NCBI GenBank assembly: GCA_963678675.1
Contig: OY783191.1
Location: forward strand, 14,255,894 to 14,319,893
Direction of reading: 5' to 3'
Source: Xiphydria camelus
Taxonomy: Eukaryota; Arthropoda; Insecta; Hymenoptera; Xiphydriidae
Length of the DNA stretch: 64,000 bases
A program made the position numbers and the translations under genes. The notes under the pieces are model-generated. The model was not told where the DNA came from. It did not search any database and worked only from the letters and a program-made list of their open reading frames with translations. How positions within the stretch are numbered: position 1 is the first letter of the stretch; each line of letters opens with the position of its first letter. Positions 43,230-53,479 of this stretch are shown piece after piece.

Positions 43230-46047
43230 ATGGTCTCCACGCAACCATTCGTAAACGTGGAATTATCAGAGAAAGATGTTCCGGGAGCGATTTTAATGTA
43301 CAGTACAATTGAAGCACACAGTGTACTTCAATTAAAACGTTGGCTTCAATGTAGGAACCAAAAGACTGAGGGAAAAAAGCAACATTTAATTGATAGGTTA
43401 GGAGACTAGGATGCACTTTTATAATTTCTTAAATTCATTTTCAAAATATTTATCTTATTGCAGAGTGAAATTTTGTCTTCAAAGAAAAACGCCTATTGAT
43501 TCGCATGTCGATCGTGGTAAATGGTTAGAGATAAAAGCTACAAATTTGAGGACTAATGTAATATCACAGTTGCAACAAGGACCAGACTATCCAAGCCATT
43601 GGAGTACTTTTCCATCTTGTTCAATTCCACATGCATTCAACATTGGTTGTATGTATGAATACTTTATAAATATTCAGATGATCGATGCCAGTGATCCCCA
43701 AAATGTTCATGTGAAGAAAATTGATTGTGGAACTTCCAAACCACTCGCGCGAGGAAAAATTTATTTGCAGAGCAAACATGTTCAGAATATCATGGACTCA
43801 GTTACTGCTGATAAAAAGTTTTATTATCTGAAAGCAAACGTTCAAGCATCTTATAACAAAGATATTAGGTATTCAGTGAAAGTCATGTTGGAGTACAAAT
43901 CCACAAAAATTATTGATGGACAGTGTAATTGCAAAGCATCATCTCTAGGTAGGTGCAGCCACGTAGCAGCATTATTATACAGGGTGAGCCAAATGTATGG
44001 AAACGGTGGAATAACTTTCGAGGGAGACATTTTGAAGAAAAATGTTTCAAACAAAACATTTAGGATTTTTCCCTGGCCATCGAATGGTGACCTTGAATCT
44101 GACCATGAACTCGACCTTGAAGGTCATTCCAAGGTCAAAGTCGCTTTTTTAAATGGGAACCCCTATTTTTTATGGCGGATTTGGAAGGAGCGGAAAATTT
44201 TACGTCCGAATATGACCTTTGACCTTGACCTTGGATTCAAGGTAAAGGTCAACGATCAAATAGGAAAGTTTTAGGTTTTTTCCCTGGCCATCTAATGGTA
44301 ACCATGAATCTGACCTTGACCTCGACCTTGAAGTTCATTCCAAGTTCAGGGTATCTTTTTTAAATGGCAACCTACATTTTTTATGGTGTTAGCAACCGGC
44401 CACTTAAGGCAAGGTGACATGAGCACAAAATTTTGGATAAATCGGTGGATATTCCAAAATTTTGCCACTATCTTGGATCCGTCATCTTGTATTGAAGTAT
44501 TTTCAAAATCTATCTTCAGAATCGTAATCAGCAACCCAAAAAAACTCCCGTACCAAATTTCAGATAAATCGGTGGATAAAAAATGTAGGTTGCCATTTAA
44601 AAAAGATACCTTGAACTTGGAATGAACTTCAAGGTCGAGGTCAAGGTCAGATTCATGGTTACCATTAGATGGCCAGGGAAAAAACCTAAAACTTTCCTAT
44701 TTGATCGTTGACCTTTACCTTGAATCCAAGGTCAAGGTCAAAGGTCATATTCGGACGTAAAATTTTCCGCTCCTTCCAAATCCGCCATAAAAAATAGGGG
44801 TTCCCATTTAAAAAAGCGACCTTGACCTTGGAATGACCTTCAAGGTCGAGTTCATGGTCAGATTCAAGGTCACCATTGGATGGCCAGGGAAAAATCCTAA
44901 ATGTTTTGTTTGAAACTTTTCTCTTCAAAATGTCTCCCTCGAAAGTTATTCCACCGTTTCCATACATTTGGCTCACCCTGTATGCACTTGAAGATTATAT
45001 TCGAAATATTGATGACAAAGAGAATTCCTGTACAAGCAAATTATGCTTATGGAATCAAGGACGTAAGCGAAAAGAGCCCCATCGTGCAGATGAAGTACGA
45101 TATACTAGTAAGAGAACGCAAAAAATGGAAAAACGAGACTTCAATCCTGCTGCTGAAGTACAGGACTCTGCTCCTGAAGAAAAAATAAAGGAAGTTCTCG
45201 GTGCCTTACAACAAATTAGTGCGAAGACAAATAATATATCGATGTGGGAATTAGTTTTGTCATTTGAATATGAAGATTATCAATTAAATTCAGCAGAAAG
45301 AAATATTTTAAATATTCTAGTATTGCAATTAACTGATCAATTGACTGGCAATAGCTCTGGACCATTGTGTATTACTGATGGGCTACAGATGTCATCACAA
45401 AAATGGTGGCAATTCCGAAAAATTTTAGTTACAGCATCTAACGTGAAGACAATAATTGCTCCAAAGAGAAAAGATCAATTACTTTGCTTTTGAGAAAGCA
45501 TATGTGGGAAGATAATGAGTTTCATAATGCTGCAGTAGACTATGGGCATCAAAATGAGTCCACGGCTAGAGAAGCTTACATGAATAGTACGCAAGATTTA
45601 AGTTTTGAAGTAGAAGAAACTGGATTGTGGTTAAATGGGAGATATCCAGGATTGGGAGCATCACCAGATGGCCTTGTGAAGGATCCTACAGTCCCAAACT
45701 TCCCAGGATTGCTGGAGATCAAGTGTTCAAAAGTGTTAGAGCACGTGAAACCGACAGATTTACATATTCTAACACCTCAACAACGAAATAATTTTTGCTG
45801 CTATATTAACTCCTCAGGAAATATGATATTAAAGCACAATCACCAATATTATTTTCAAATTCAAATGCAAATGGCATTAACAGAAAGAACTTGGTGTGAT
45901 TTCGTCATTTGGACTCCTCATGGATTACACACTGAAAGAATATCTTTTGATGAAACTTTGGCCAAGCATATCACGGATAAAGCTGTGAAATTTCACAAAA
46001 AAATCTTAGCTCCAGAGTATTTCGAAATGAGAGCACCGCGTGACTGA
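43230..46047 (+). pseudogene. SAP-SWIM-YqaJ nuclease gene of the ISL2EU element, interrupted
   Basis: Exon 1 (43230-43396) starts MVSTQPFVNVE and carries a SAP motif (LKRWLQCRNQKTEGKKQHLI). A 67-bp GT-AG intron (43397-43463) leads in phase to exon 2, with the SWIM zinc finger CNCKASSLGRCSHVAALLY at 43925-43980. A TA-flanked 1001-bp MITE (43980-44980) then interrupts the tyrosine codon, and the same phase resumes with ALEDYIRN. A YqaJ-type exonuclease region follows: WWQFRKILVTASNVKT, GHQNESTAREAY, GLGASPDGLVKDP, LLEIKCSKV. These include the E, D, ExK residues expected of the fold. A frameshift near 45484 separates the two YqaJ halves. The end is TGA at 46045. In intact elements this nuclease is thought to assist transposition. 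Confidence 0.8.
43980..44980. mobile_element. 1001-bp palindromic MITE inserted in the SWIM exon
   Basis: Ends CAGGGTGAGCC and GGCTCACCCTG lie between TA dinucleotides. The arms are about 390 bp each and nearly identical, joined by a core (about 44390-44570) that carries the satellite-like phrase gtaatcagcaaccc. The left arm alone extends the nuclease frame by about 96 codons, and the same sequence appears inverted in the right arm; neither is original coding sequence. Repeated gaccttgaccttg words fill the arms. Confidence 0.8.
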
Positions 46048-46357
46048 AATCCATTTGATCTCACCAAAGATTAGTAAATAAGTTGTTCCTGATATAGTTG
46101 TTAAGTACTTAACTATGTGATATTAATGCTCAAAATATTTTACAAAAAGACATATAATATTTATGTTTTTAGAGTTTATTTGAACCAAAGAAATAAATCA
46201 AAGAGTATTGTCATGTAGTCGTGTATTGAGAAGCAAAGTTTATAAAGAGTACGTAAAATCTTTATCATACGTTATCAAACTTTACAAAAAAAGTTATGCT
46301 AACTTTTTTAAGTGATGTATAATTGTTAACACAACGTTGAAATAAAATACTTATTTT

Positions 46358-48430
46358 TTACATAATAATTGGCTTTTGAAAATTAACCAAACATGCACAT
46401 ATAAAAACAATTTGTGATATCATTTCACTTAATTGTAAGAGCAACGTTCGTTGCAAAATTCTGAATTGTTTCATTCTGCTAACAGCATGTTCAACATAAA
46501 TTCGAAGTTTGGCGATTAATTTAGTTTTTATTTCTTCCTGAGCGGTTAGTCGTGATCGTCCTTTCAAGAAAGGTGGTATATTTAAATGAGCTCCTTTTTC
46601 TTCAATTAAATCTGCCACTGTAAAGCCCCTGTCTGCAAGTACCCAATCGCCTTTCTCTAAAAAATCAGTAAATTTGGATCTTATAAATATTTCTCGATCA
46701 GAAATACTACCTTCATAAGCATCAGATACAAAACAGATTGCTCCATTTGGAGTACATCCAATTAGAACTTTATAGGTAGAATGAGCTTTATACGAAGAAT
46801 ACATAACACCCTGCTGTTCGAAATTGTTAGGAGATTGAAAGAAATATTCTGTACAATCTATAAGTACCTACTCTAATATTTCCTAAACTTTTAAAACACT
46901 TCGGTAATGTACGAGCTACTTGTTGTCTTGTTGGGAACATTCGATGGCGTTTCACATTAGTTTCATTTAAATATCCAGGTGGGGTGGAACGAAATATTCT
47001 ATCAAATTCTTTATACATAAATTGAATCCACGTTATTGTTATTTTTGTCACTAGTCCAACCGAAATTTTAAATCGAAAGGACAAGTTCTGAGTCAGATAA
47101 CCAGTTCGTAGTTTCATTAAAACTAATATTAATTGTTGTTTCATTGATAATTTGAATCGTTCTGCTCGCTCTTCTATATCAATTGTACTAGTGAATGTTG
47201 AAGTATTCCAGTACTGCATACGATAACATGCGGGGATAAGTAGTGAAAAAATAACATCTATTTTCTCAAATTCTAAACCAGTGTAGAAAACACATGCCTT
47301 AAAATCTATTAGCAACTCTCTTTCGAATTCGTCCATTGCAGTTTTTTTTATAGTTTGAGTCGTAGCATTCCGTCGTTCCATCCTTTTTAGTGTTTGCACT
47401 CCACAATTCCTCTTGTTGGCCTTTGTGAGACTCACTCCACAACCCTAAAAATTGAAAACAATAAAACAACATTTAATATATTGTACATTGTTGCCATAGA
47501 TGTATGTATAATTGTAGAAGAGGTTACCTGTTCCTTCGCTCGTTGCGATTCATGCTCTTCGACGCAGTCATCACCAGTATCGTAATTTTTTACATCTAGT
47601 ACCTCACAACCCTAAACATTGAAAACAATAAAACAACATTTAATATATTGTAAATTGTTGGCATAGATGTATGTATGATTGTAGAAGAGGTTACCTGTTC
47701 CTTCGCTCGTTGCGATTGATGCTCTTCAACGTAGTGATCGCTTGTATCGTCATTTGTTACGATATCCATTACCTCACAACCCTATAAAAGTTGAAAACAA
47801 TAAAACATTTAATATCTTGTAAATGGTTTGCATAGATGTATGTATGATTGTAGAAGAGGTTACCTCTTCTTTCGTTCGTTGCGATTGATGCTCCAGTGTT
47901 CCAAAATCATCATTTGTATCCTCCGTTTTTGCTGAAGTGGAGATTGTGTATAATTTCACATATTTCTGTTCTAAACACACAAGTACGTATTTTACGTTCT
48001 GGCTAAAACAATAAAACATTATTTGCACAATTCTTAACTCTTATGATTCACTCCAAATGAGACCACTTACCTTTTTTGTCAATTTCTTGTACTTTAAAAG
48101 AACAGGATCTAGATATTCTTCACTGGGACCTTTTTCGCCAACAAAATGCAGAGAGCAAATATATGTATCTTTAGTAATACACTGTATAGATTTAAATCCT
48201 TCATCTGCACGTCCACATAACCTCACCCACTTGTCACTTTTTTCACATTTATTACATTTCATGATATGTTTTTTAATTGATTCCTTCACATATCCCTTGC
48301 GAAACTCCAGACAAGGTTTCAGGAACGAAATGAAGTGAAAACTTATATTTTTTAACTTTTTAGAGCATGTGTCACTTTTACACAAACCGTAACAGCATCG
48401 TTTAGTAGCACCTTTACGTTGTTTCTCCAT
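46358..48430 (-). pseudogene. THAP-DDE transposase gene of the ISL2EU element
   Basis: The minus-strand exon series is consistent in phase 0. Exon 1 (48430-48071) carries a THAP-type finger, with CYGLC near the start and YICSLHF (C-x2-H) near the end, and ends at GTAAGT. Exon 2 is 47998-47864. Exon 3 (47781-47695) and exon 4 (47611-47528) are duplicates of each other. Exon 5 (from 47444) holds the catalytic domain: LILVLMKLRTG, then GCTPNGAICFVSDAYEGS, SDREIF, LADRGF and RLRIYVEHAVSRMKQF-like sequence (DDE_Tnp_4). A 4-base insertion (gtag duplicated, 46861-46872) shifts the frame within exon 5. The start at 48430 is chosen because the longer frame to 48475 would begin with GTG. Confidence 0.75.
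47440..47930 (-). repeat. Tandem exon-plus-intron duplication, about 168-bp period
   Basis: The phrase ggttacctgttccttcgctc recurs at 47522, 47689 and, diverged, 47858, with steps of 167 and 169 bases. Each unit contains a small exon beginning GGTTGTG-GAG (Gly-Cys-Glu/Gly-Val) and ending in a splice donor CAG|GTAACC, plus the following intron with the atgtatgtatgattgtagaag tract. Because every exon has phase 0 at both ends, extra copies keep the reading frame. Confidence 0.75.
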
Positions 48431-48894
48431 GCTAAAATGACTTTTACTTTCGAATGTGTTCGATTTATTATTCACTATAAATTATTCAAATTCGCGTCAC
48501 ATCAGTTTTGTAATTACTTTAATAATATAATTAAAAAATGTTTCCATCACTATACTTCCAAAAACTGTCCGAAAGTTAATCGGAAGCCGCCATTTTTACT
48601 TGCTCATGCGCACAATTTTTTTTCCAGAATGAAAAGGTCTATCGAAGACAGATATTTTAAAGGTATAATGTCAGCAATTCTATTGAAGCATTGGTGATAG
48701 TATTATAAATAAATAGAATTAATAATTCACAGAGAGCAATGCCAAAAAGAAAAAATTATTTAGAACTGTCACAGCGACAGAAACTAAGGCGAATTAATGA
48801 ACAATTTGCCCAAGATTTTGAGAATAATAGGTTAGAGTCAGACCATGAAGAAATATAATCCCAATTTGTGCCCCTGCTCGGTTTTTCGTAAGAC

Positions 48895-49060
48895 ATACTG
48901 CATGTACTCTTGGCGTCATGGATTTTGTTGCTAGTGACTTTTTAAAATATCATTTGTAAACGTACTAGCTAATAAATAATCAATTCTCATGCCGCCGTAG
49001 CTAATGAGAGTATGAGAATTAAATGTTCACTGATGTTCGTCATAGATGTTAATCCGTGAT
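48895..49060. repeat. 213-bp MITE family, decayed copy
   Basis: ttgttgctagtgactttttaaa, taaacgtactagctaataaataatcaattctcatgc and ctaatgagagtatgagaattaa match the family at 36192, but both ends are degraded and part of the right arm is missing. Confidence 0.5.
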
Positions 49061-49116
49061 GCCGGGAGTATGGAATAAATTAAGCTTTCTGCGTCTTTTT
49101 TTAGAAACAGTCTTGT

Positions 49117-49434
49117 ACCGTATGTCCGCGATCATTTGAACCATAGGAAAATTGCGAGTTTTGCATGAGCACCCCTTTGGGTCTCCTTGTCCAATAGAAT
49201 CACCGGAGAAGCGTGAATGCGCATGCGTAGTCATCCGCGAGTGTGGCGTCGTCAGCAAGTTCAGATCGGTTATCGAAATAATCGATCTGAACTTGCTGAC
49301 GACGCCACACTCGCGGATGACTACGCATGCGCATTCACGCTTCTCCGGTGATTCTATTGGACGAGGAGTCCCAAAGGGGTGCTCATGCAAAACTCGCAAT
49401 TTTCCTATGGTTCAAATGATCGCGGACATACGGT
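49117..49434. mobile_element. ATGTCCGCGATCA hairpin family, complete copy
   Basis: The palindrome of 318 bp runs from accgtatgtccgcgatcatttg to its inverse at 49434, with a loop near 49272 (gttatcgaaataat). Arm sequence is about 90 percent like the 34537 copy. The same outer words (taccgtatg...catacggta) hint at a palindromic target. Two 116-122 codon frames on opposite strands are the same arm. Confidence 0.8.
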
Positions 49435-50119
49435 ACTCATCAAACGACTCCTCCATCACGATTGCCAAACTTCAACATTGTTGTCAGGATTGGCTAAGAC
49501 ATGCGGGAGACAGGCTATGAGCCCACGTAGCAAAGAGGATAAACAATAAATAAATAAAAACCCTTAAAATTCGCTCTCTCTTCCTCTTTTAAAACAATAT
49601 CATGCTTATGGAATGATGTGCATTTAGAGCTACAGGAGATGTAATTTTTTTCTAAATAAATATGAGGTCTTTATGTTTATATTTTAAATTTAAATAAGGC
49701 TGACTATTTTCACAGGCAGCAATATTACTGCGGCAGTAGCTCACCTTCATCTCATTTACGAATCATTACTACACCGCGTAATACTTTATGTATATACCTA
49801 TTAATTGAGCATATGTAGGTGAGCTATACGCCTCTTGTGCGTATCTCGAAAGTGCGCCGAAAGCGCCGCGTAGTGGCCAAGATTGGCACAAATGGGTTAC
49901 ACTGTCAACCAATCAGACCTTACGGCTTGTGCTTATACAGGCAAACCTAAGTGTACATGTGACCACATGTATAGTCGTACACCCCCGTGCCGTGTAACCC
50001 AGTACAGCACTTTTTGCTCACCAGGCGAGTAAGGCGGCGCCACCACCGATGCGCACAATGCGTATACGTGAGCTACTGCCGTAGCAACTTGCCGCCTGTG
50101 AAAATCCAGCCTAATAATT
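49435..50119. other. Intergenic, no gene seen
   Basis: No conserved frame. A partial phrase gattggctaagacatgcgggagacaggct (about 49488) resembles the end of the DUF4806-like exon at 51960-51985 (ggctgcgacatgctggagatcg), so it may be a short relic of a second DUF4806 gene (weak). Confidence 0.3.
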
Positions 50120-50338
50120 ACTTTTATACAAATGTCTCAAAATGGACATATCCCAGACATTCTAAAGACGTCTCCCATAAGTCGTCCGGAAGACGTCTTA
50201 ATAGAATGTCTTAAAGACGAAATTTCAATGGACATAACCTGTCTCCAAGACGTCTTTTCGACATTTGAATGAGACGTCTTTAGGGATTTGAAGACGTCAG
50301 AAAGACAACTCATGGACGTCTTTGTGCTATCTGGGTGA
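50120..50338. repeat. AGACGTCT-type array 3, GTGCTATCTGGG end
   Basis: It contains about ten agacgtctt/aagacgtct variants in 220 bases and ends GTGCTATCTGGG, the exact inverse of the start of array 2. Upstream words such as ggacatatcccagacattctaaagacgtctc are imperfect repeats of one another. Confidence 0.55.
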
Positions 50339-50553
50339 TTATTGTCGTTTCATGCCCGGTCAACAGTAAATCGAATAACGAATAGTGTGTTCTATGAAAT
50401 GAGTTAACCGCGACGATGAATTACAGTTCTCAAAGGAAAAGGCAATCCAATGGTTGTTACTCCATCCTCCAACATCGCGCTTCGAAAAGAACAGGAGAAT
50501 AATAGTAAAATCAATTTGTACAAAAAAATTATAATAGTTTACACAATTTAACC

Positions 50554-52025
50554 ATGATATCTGAAGTCATTGTAGATTCATCGCTTACAGATATAATGAC
50601 TGATGGATCGGTAGAAAGTGTGACTATCGACAATTTTGACGAGAGTGGTACGTATGCTGTGTAAGCAAATATAATACGTGAGCAATGTAGACAAATATTT
50701 ATATTATTCCTTTATAAATGTGTGTTATTTTCAGTCTTTGGCATGCTAGTTGCTGAGAACGAAATCGATATGTCTCCCGACTTAACTGACCGTGATATCC
50801 GAACATCTAGTGTGACCGACCTAGAGGATTGTCAAGAGCAAGATGAACTTAAAGAGTTGCAAGAGATGAGTTTCCAAAACACTGGAGAATACGTTGGCAA
50901 AGACGATACTTCCTCGAACTGTAATACTTTCGAATTATCGGACAGCCCTCAAGCCGGACAAAAGTAAGAAGACATTGTTCAAGCAAGAAAAAATGAATTT
51001 AAATGTTTAATAAATATTGCACATCAATTATATAGCAACAGCGCTTCAGTTTCAAACAAGCAAGTTCGTGATATTCAAGATTCCGATGAAAAGTTAACCT
51101 GTTGCGGTAAATACGACTTTTATTTCGTTGCATATATGCAGACTAATGCTGCGAGCAAAAAACATATGACTAGATTATATTCATTATTACTACAGGTCGT
51201 TGCCGTAAATTTGAGCACTTGGTTCTTCGTAAACTGGACGAGATCGTCCAAGTCGTGAATGCGATAAGCTTCGGTAGAGTCAGCAACGACGTCGATTTTT
51301 CTGCTTTACCAAGTTTTCCGTTGAGAGTAGTGGCAGAAGTGAAAGCTTTCGAAAAAGAATTGAAAAGCAACGAATCACTACGCAAATTATACGTAAGTTT
51401 TATGGAACGTAGATACTAAAGCAATTAAATCCTTACATATAGATGATTAAACCGCTTCAATTATCTTTTCACGAATAATTTTCAGAAAGCTAAGATTGGT
51501 ACAATCGGAGGCGTAAATCTCGAAAGCGCAATAAGAAATGCTTTAAAAACTATTTTCATGGACGAAGTAGCGATCAAATATTCTTGGACTGGACAAAAAC
51601 GAATCATCAAAATTTCGCACTACGTTCTCATCGATGGAATAATCGGTAATATATAAGATTAAAGTACCAGTTTCGGATCACTTACTGGCACAGTCCCACT
51701 TTCGGATTGTCTATTGAGAAATCTGTATTTCCATCTCACTAGTACGCACGCTTTGATCCAAAACACGGGCCTATTTCAAATTTGGGACCACTACCTTATC
51801 ATCATTTTCTGGATGTGCTAAATTATCAGAGAAATTTTATATGAAATTTTTGAAAAAAAAAATTGTAAATACTTGATATATTATTATAATATTTCAGAGA
51901 CAGTCATGAATGCTGGTAAAACAACTGTCACCGATCTTCAGAATACCATAAAGGAGTGGCTGCGACATGCTGGAGATCGTGTTCGTTACCAGCACAAGAA
52001 AGAATTGCAAGCGATTAAAGGGTAA
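50554..52025 (+). CDS. DUF4806-like gene, six exons, 292 codons
   Basis: Exons 50554-50647, 50735-50963, 51036-51106, 51196-51392, 51486-51645 and 51898-52025 join with consistent phases through GT-AG introns to a TAA, giving 292 residues. The N-terminal half is acidic and low-complexity (SPDLTDRDIRTSSVTDLEDC). From exon 4 the protein resembles the DUF4806 family of insects: LRKLDEIVQVVNAI, LPSFPLRVVAEVKAFEKEL, IRNALKTIFMDEVAIKYSW, IKEWLRHAGDRVRYQHK. The function of the family is unknown. The CC-GRCR cysteines at the exon 3/4 join may be structural. It lies between AGACGTCT arrays 3 and 4. Exon coordinates are inferred from splice motifs; the clean phases support a functional gene. Confidence 0.7.
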
Positions 52026-52794
52026 TACTGTTTGTACAAATAAGAGTCGTTAATACTGGATACAATACGGCCGTACATTTGTACCAAGTTTATCTAGTTC
52101 AACCACATCAAATAGTTCCTTATTATTGCAATTTTTTGCTAATCACAACGTGATGCAGAACGTTAGTAAACGAATTACTGGATTTCTTTTTTCCTTATAA
52201 GTAAAGTTTTTATTTTATTTTTAAAACAACACGCAAGTATTCATTTTTATTTTCACCATAAAATATACAAATTATTTTCGTTATAAGTTACATTCAGTAA
52301 TAGTTCGTTTATTTTCAAGTACAAATCTGCACTGTGATTCAGAGTCGAATAAAAGATCTCCAAAAGTAGGTGATAGATTTGTGATAAGAGTTAAGAAACA
52401 AAAGACTGCGTTGTATATTTTAAGATTACAAAGAAATAATATATAACACGTTAGCCTTTGTTAAAACGAAAGATGTACTTTAATAACAATAAAATTGTTA
52501 ATTTAAATACTGTGTTTGCAAAAGATATTTTACAGCATACTACTCTTTGCAAGGGATGAAGTCATATGCAAAAGTACACAGAGAATATTTGTATCACGTA
52601 TAACAATTACTTTCATGCTGCAATATCTAAGTCAATTTCATTTTCATACAAATTAAATAATTCCGCGACTGTAACATAAGCAAATCAGCACACACAATTT
52701 GAGTAATATTACTTTTCTCTGCATACTCTTGTATATGACTTCATACCTTGTAAACTATGTTGATTTCAAATTTCCCACTACTCTTCCTAAAGTC
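52026..52794. other. AT-rich 3' flank, no gene seen
   Basis: Likely 3' untranslated and intergenic DNA of the preceding gene. Three AATAAA-like signals are present (around 52345, 52485 and 52645). No frame of interest. Confidence 0.4.
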
Positions 52795-52985
52795 GCCTCG
52801 TGAGGTCATATACAAGACGTCTTCCTATTGTCCTACAGCTGTCCTTACAAGACGTCATCTAGACAATGAACATTGAGACATAAGAAGTCCTACAGACGTC
52901 TTCAAAACGTCTTCTAGATTTCTTTCAAGACGTCCTCGAAATTCAGAAGATGTCTTAAAGACGTCTTGCAGACGACTCATTGGGT
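52795..52985. repeat. AGACGTCT-type array 4, ends CATTGGG
   Basis: At least nine variants of agacgtctt, acaagacgtc and gacgtcttc in 190 bases; the right border is gacgactcattGGG. With array 3 it brackets the DUF4806-like gene. A separate gtgctttcc-type MITE piece begins immediately afterwards. Confidence 0.5.
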
Positions 52986-53110
52986 GCTTTCCTTTTACTG
53001 ACACAAGTCGACACGAGTCGACTCGTGTCGCCGAAAGTGCTTTCCATTTAGTTTGTGTCGCCGTGAGTCGGCGACACGAGTCACCTCAAACAGACTCCGC
53101 TAGAGAGCTG
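52986..53110. repeat. GTGCTTTCC/TCGACACGAGTCGACTCG palindromic cluster
   Basis: Two gtgctttcc words (52986 and 53038) surround tgacacaagtcgacacgagtcgactcgtgtcgcc, a perfect inner palindrome; agtcggcgacacgagtcac follows. It shares words with the MITE at 28959-29091. Confidence 0.5.
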
Positions 53111-53316
53111 AGTTCACTCTGAGGACTCTGAGTTTGAGTGTAAAAGGAGCGAAAGTTTGAACGAACGGGGCAAAGGAAAAATATATAATGGAAAGTGTTA
53201 ATGCAAAGTCTGATTGAAGAAAATGAAGGTAGGTGAAAAATGTAATTATTTGCAGTAATCTGTAGATATTACCGATATTAGATCCGTAGATTTTAGTTAT
53301 TCATTCGTAAATACCA

Positions 53317-53475
53317 GGGGCCCCTTTCTCGAATCACTCGCAAAGTTGCGTGCACGCACATTGCGAGCGGTCTAAGATACGTATACGTTTCGAAGTGGCC
53401 TCCGCAGTGGCTTTCTCGAGCGGGAGTTGCGAGTACTCGTAACTAGAAACGTATACGTTTCTTTTGCGAGTGGTT
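53317..53475. repeat. GGGGCCCCTTTCTC MITE, diverged copy
   Basis: The left end aggggcccctttctcgaatcactcgcaaagttgcgt matches the MITE at 23924. The right part retains aaacgtatacgtttcttttgcgagtg but has lost the outer GGGGCCCC terminus, so the copy is incomplete. Confidence 0.5.
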
Positions 53476-53479
53476 AACG

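Larger units (their letters stand above)
43134..48639. mobile_element. ISL2EU-type DNA transposon, near complete
   Basis: The ends are GACCTTTTCATTCTGG (43134) and its inverse (48639), each bordered by TA, the known ISL2EU target. A subterminal inverse pair, tttcggacagttttt (about 43207) and aaaaactgtccgaaa (about 48560), extends the arms to about 90 bp. The two convergent genes are exactly those of the superfamily: a SAP-SWIM-YqaJ nuclease (43230-46047, +) and a THAP-DDE transposase (46358-48430, -). Each is broken by at least one frameshift, and a 1-kb MITE sits in the first. The element is therefore recently dead but structurally almost intact. Confidence 0.85.

Noticed and set aside
44686..44976. 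96-codon minus frame identical to part of the plus frame at 43980-44274
   Set aside because: It is the right arm of the inserted MITE and not a gene. The identity is due to the palindrome.
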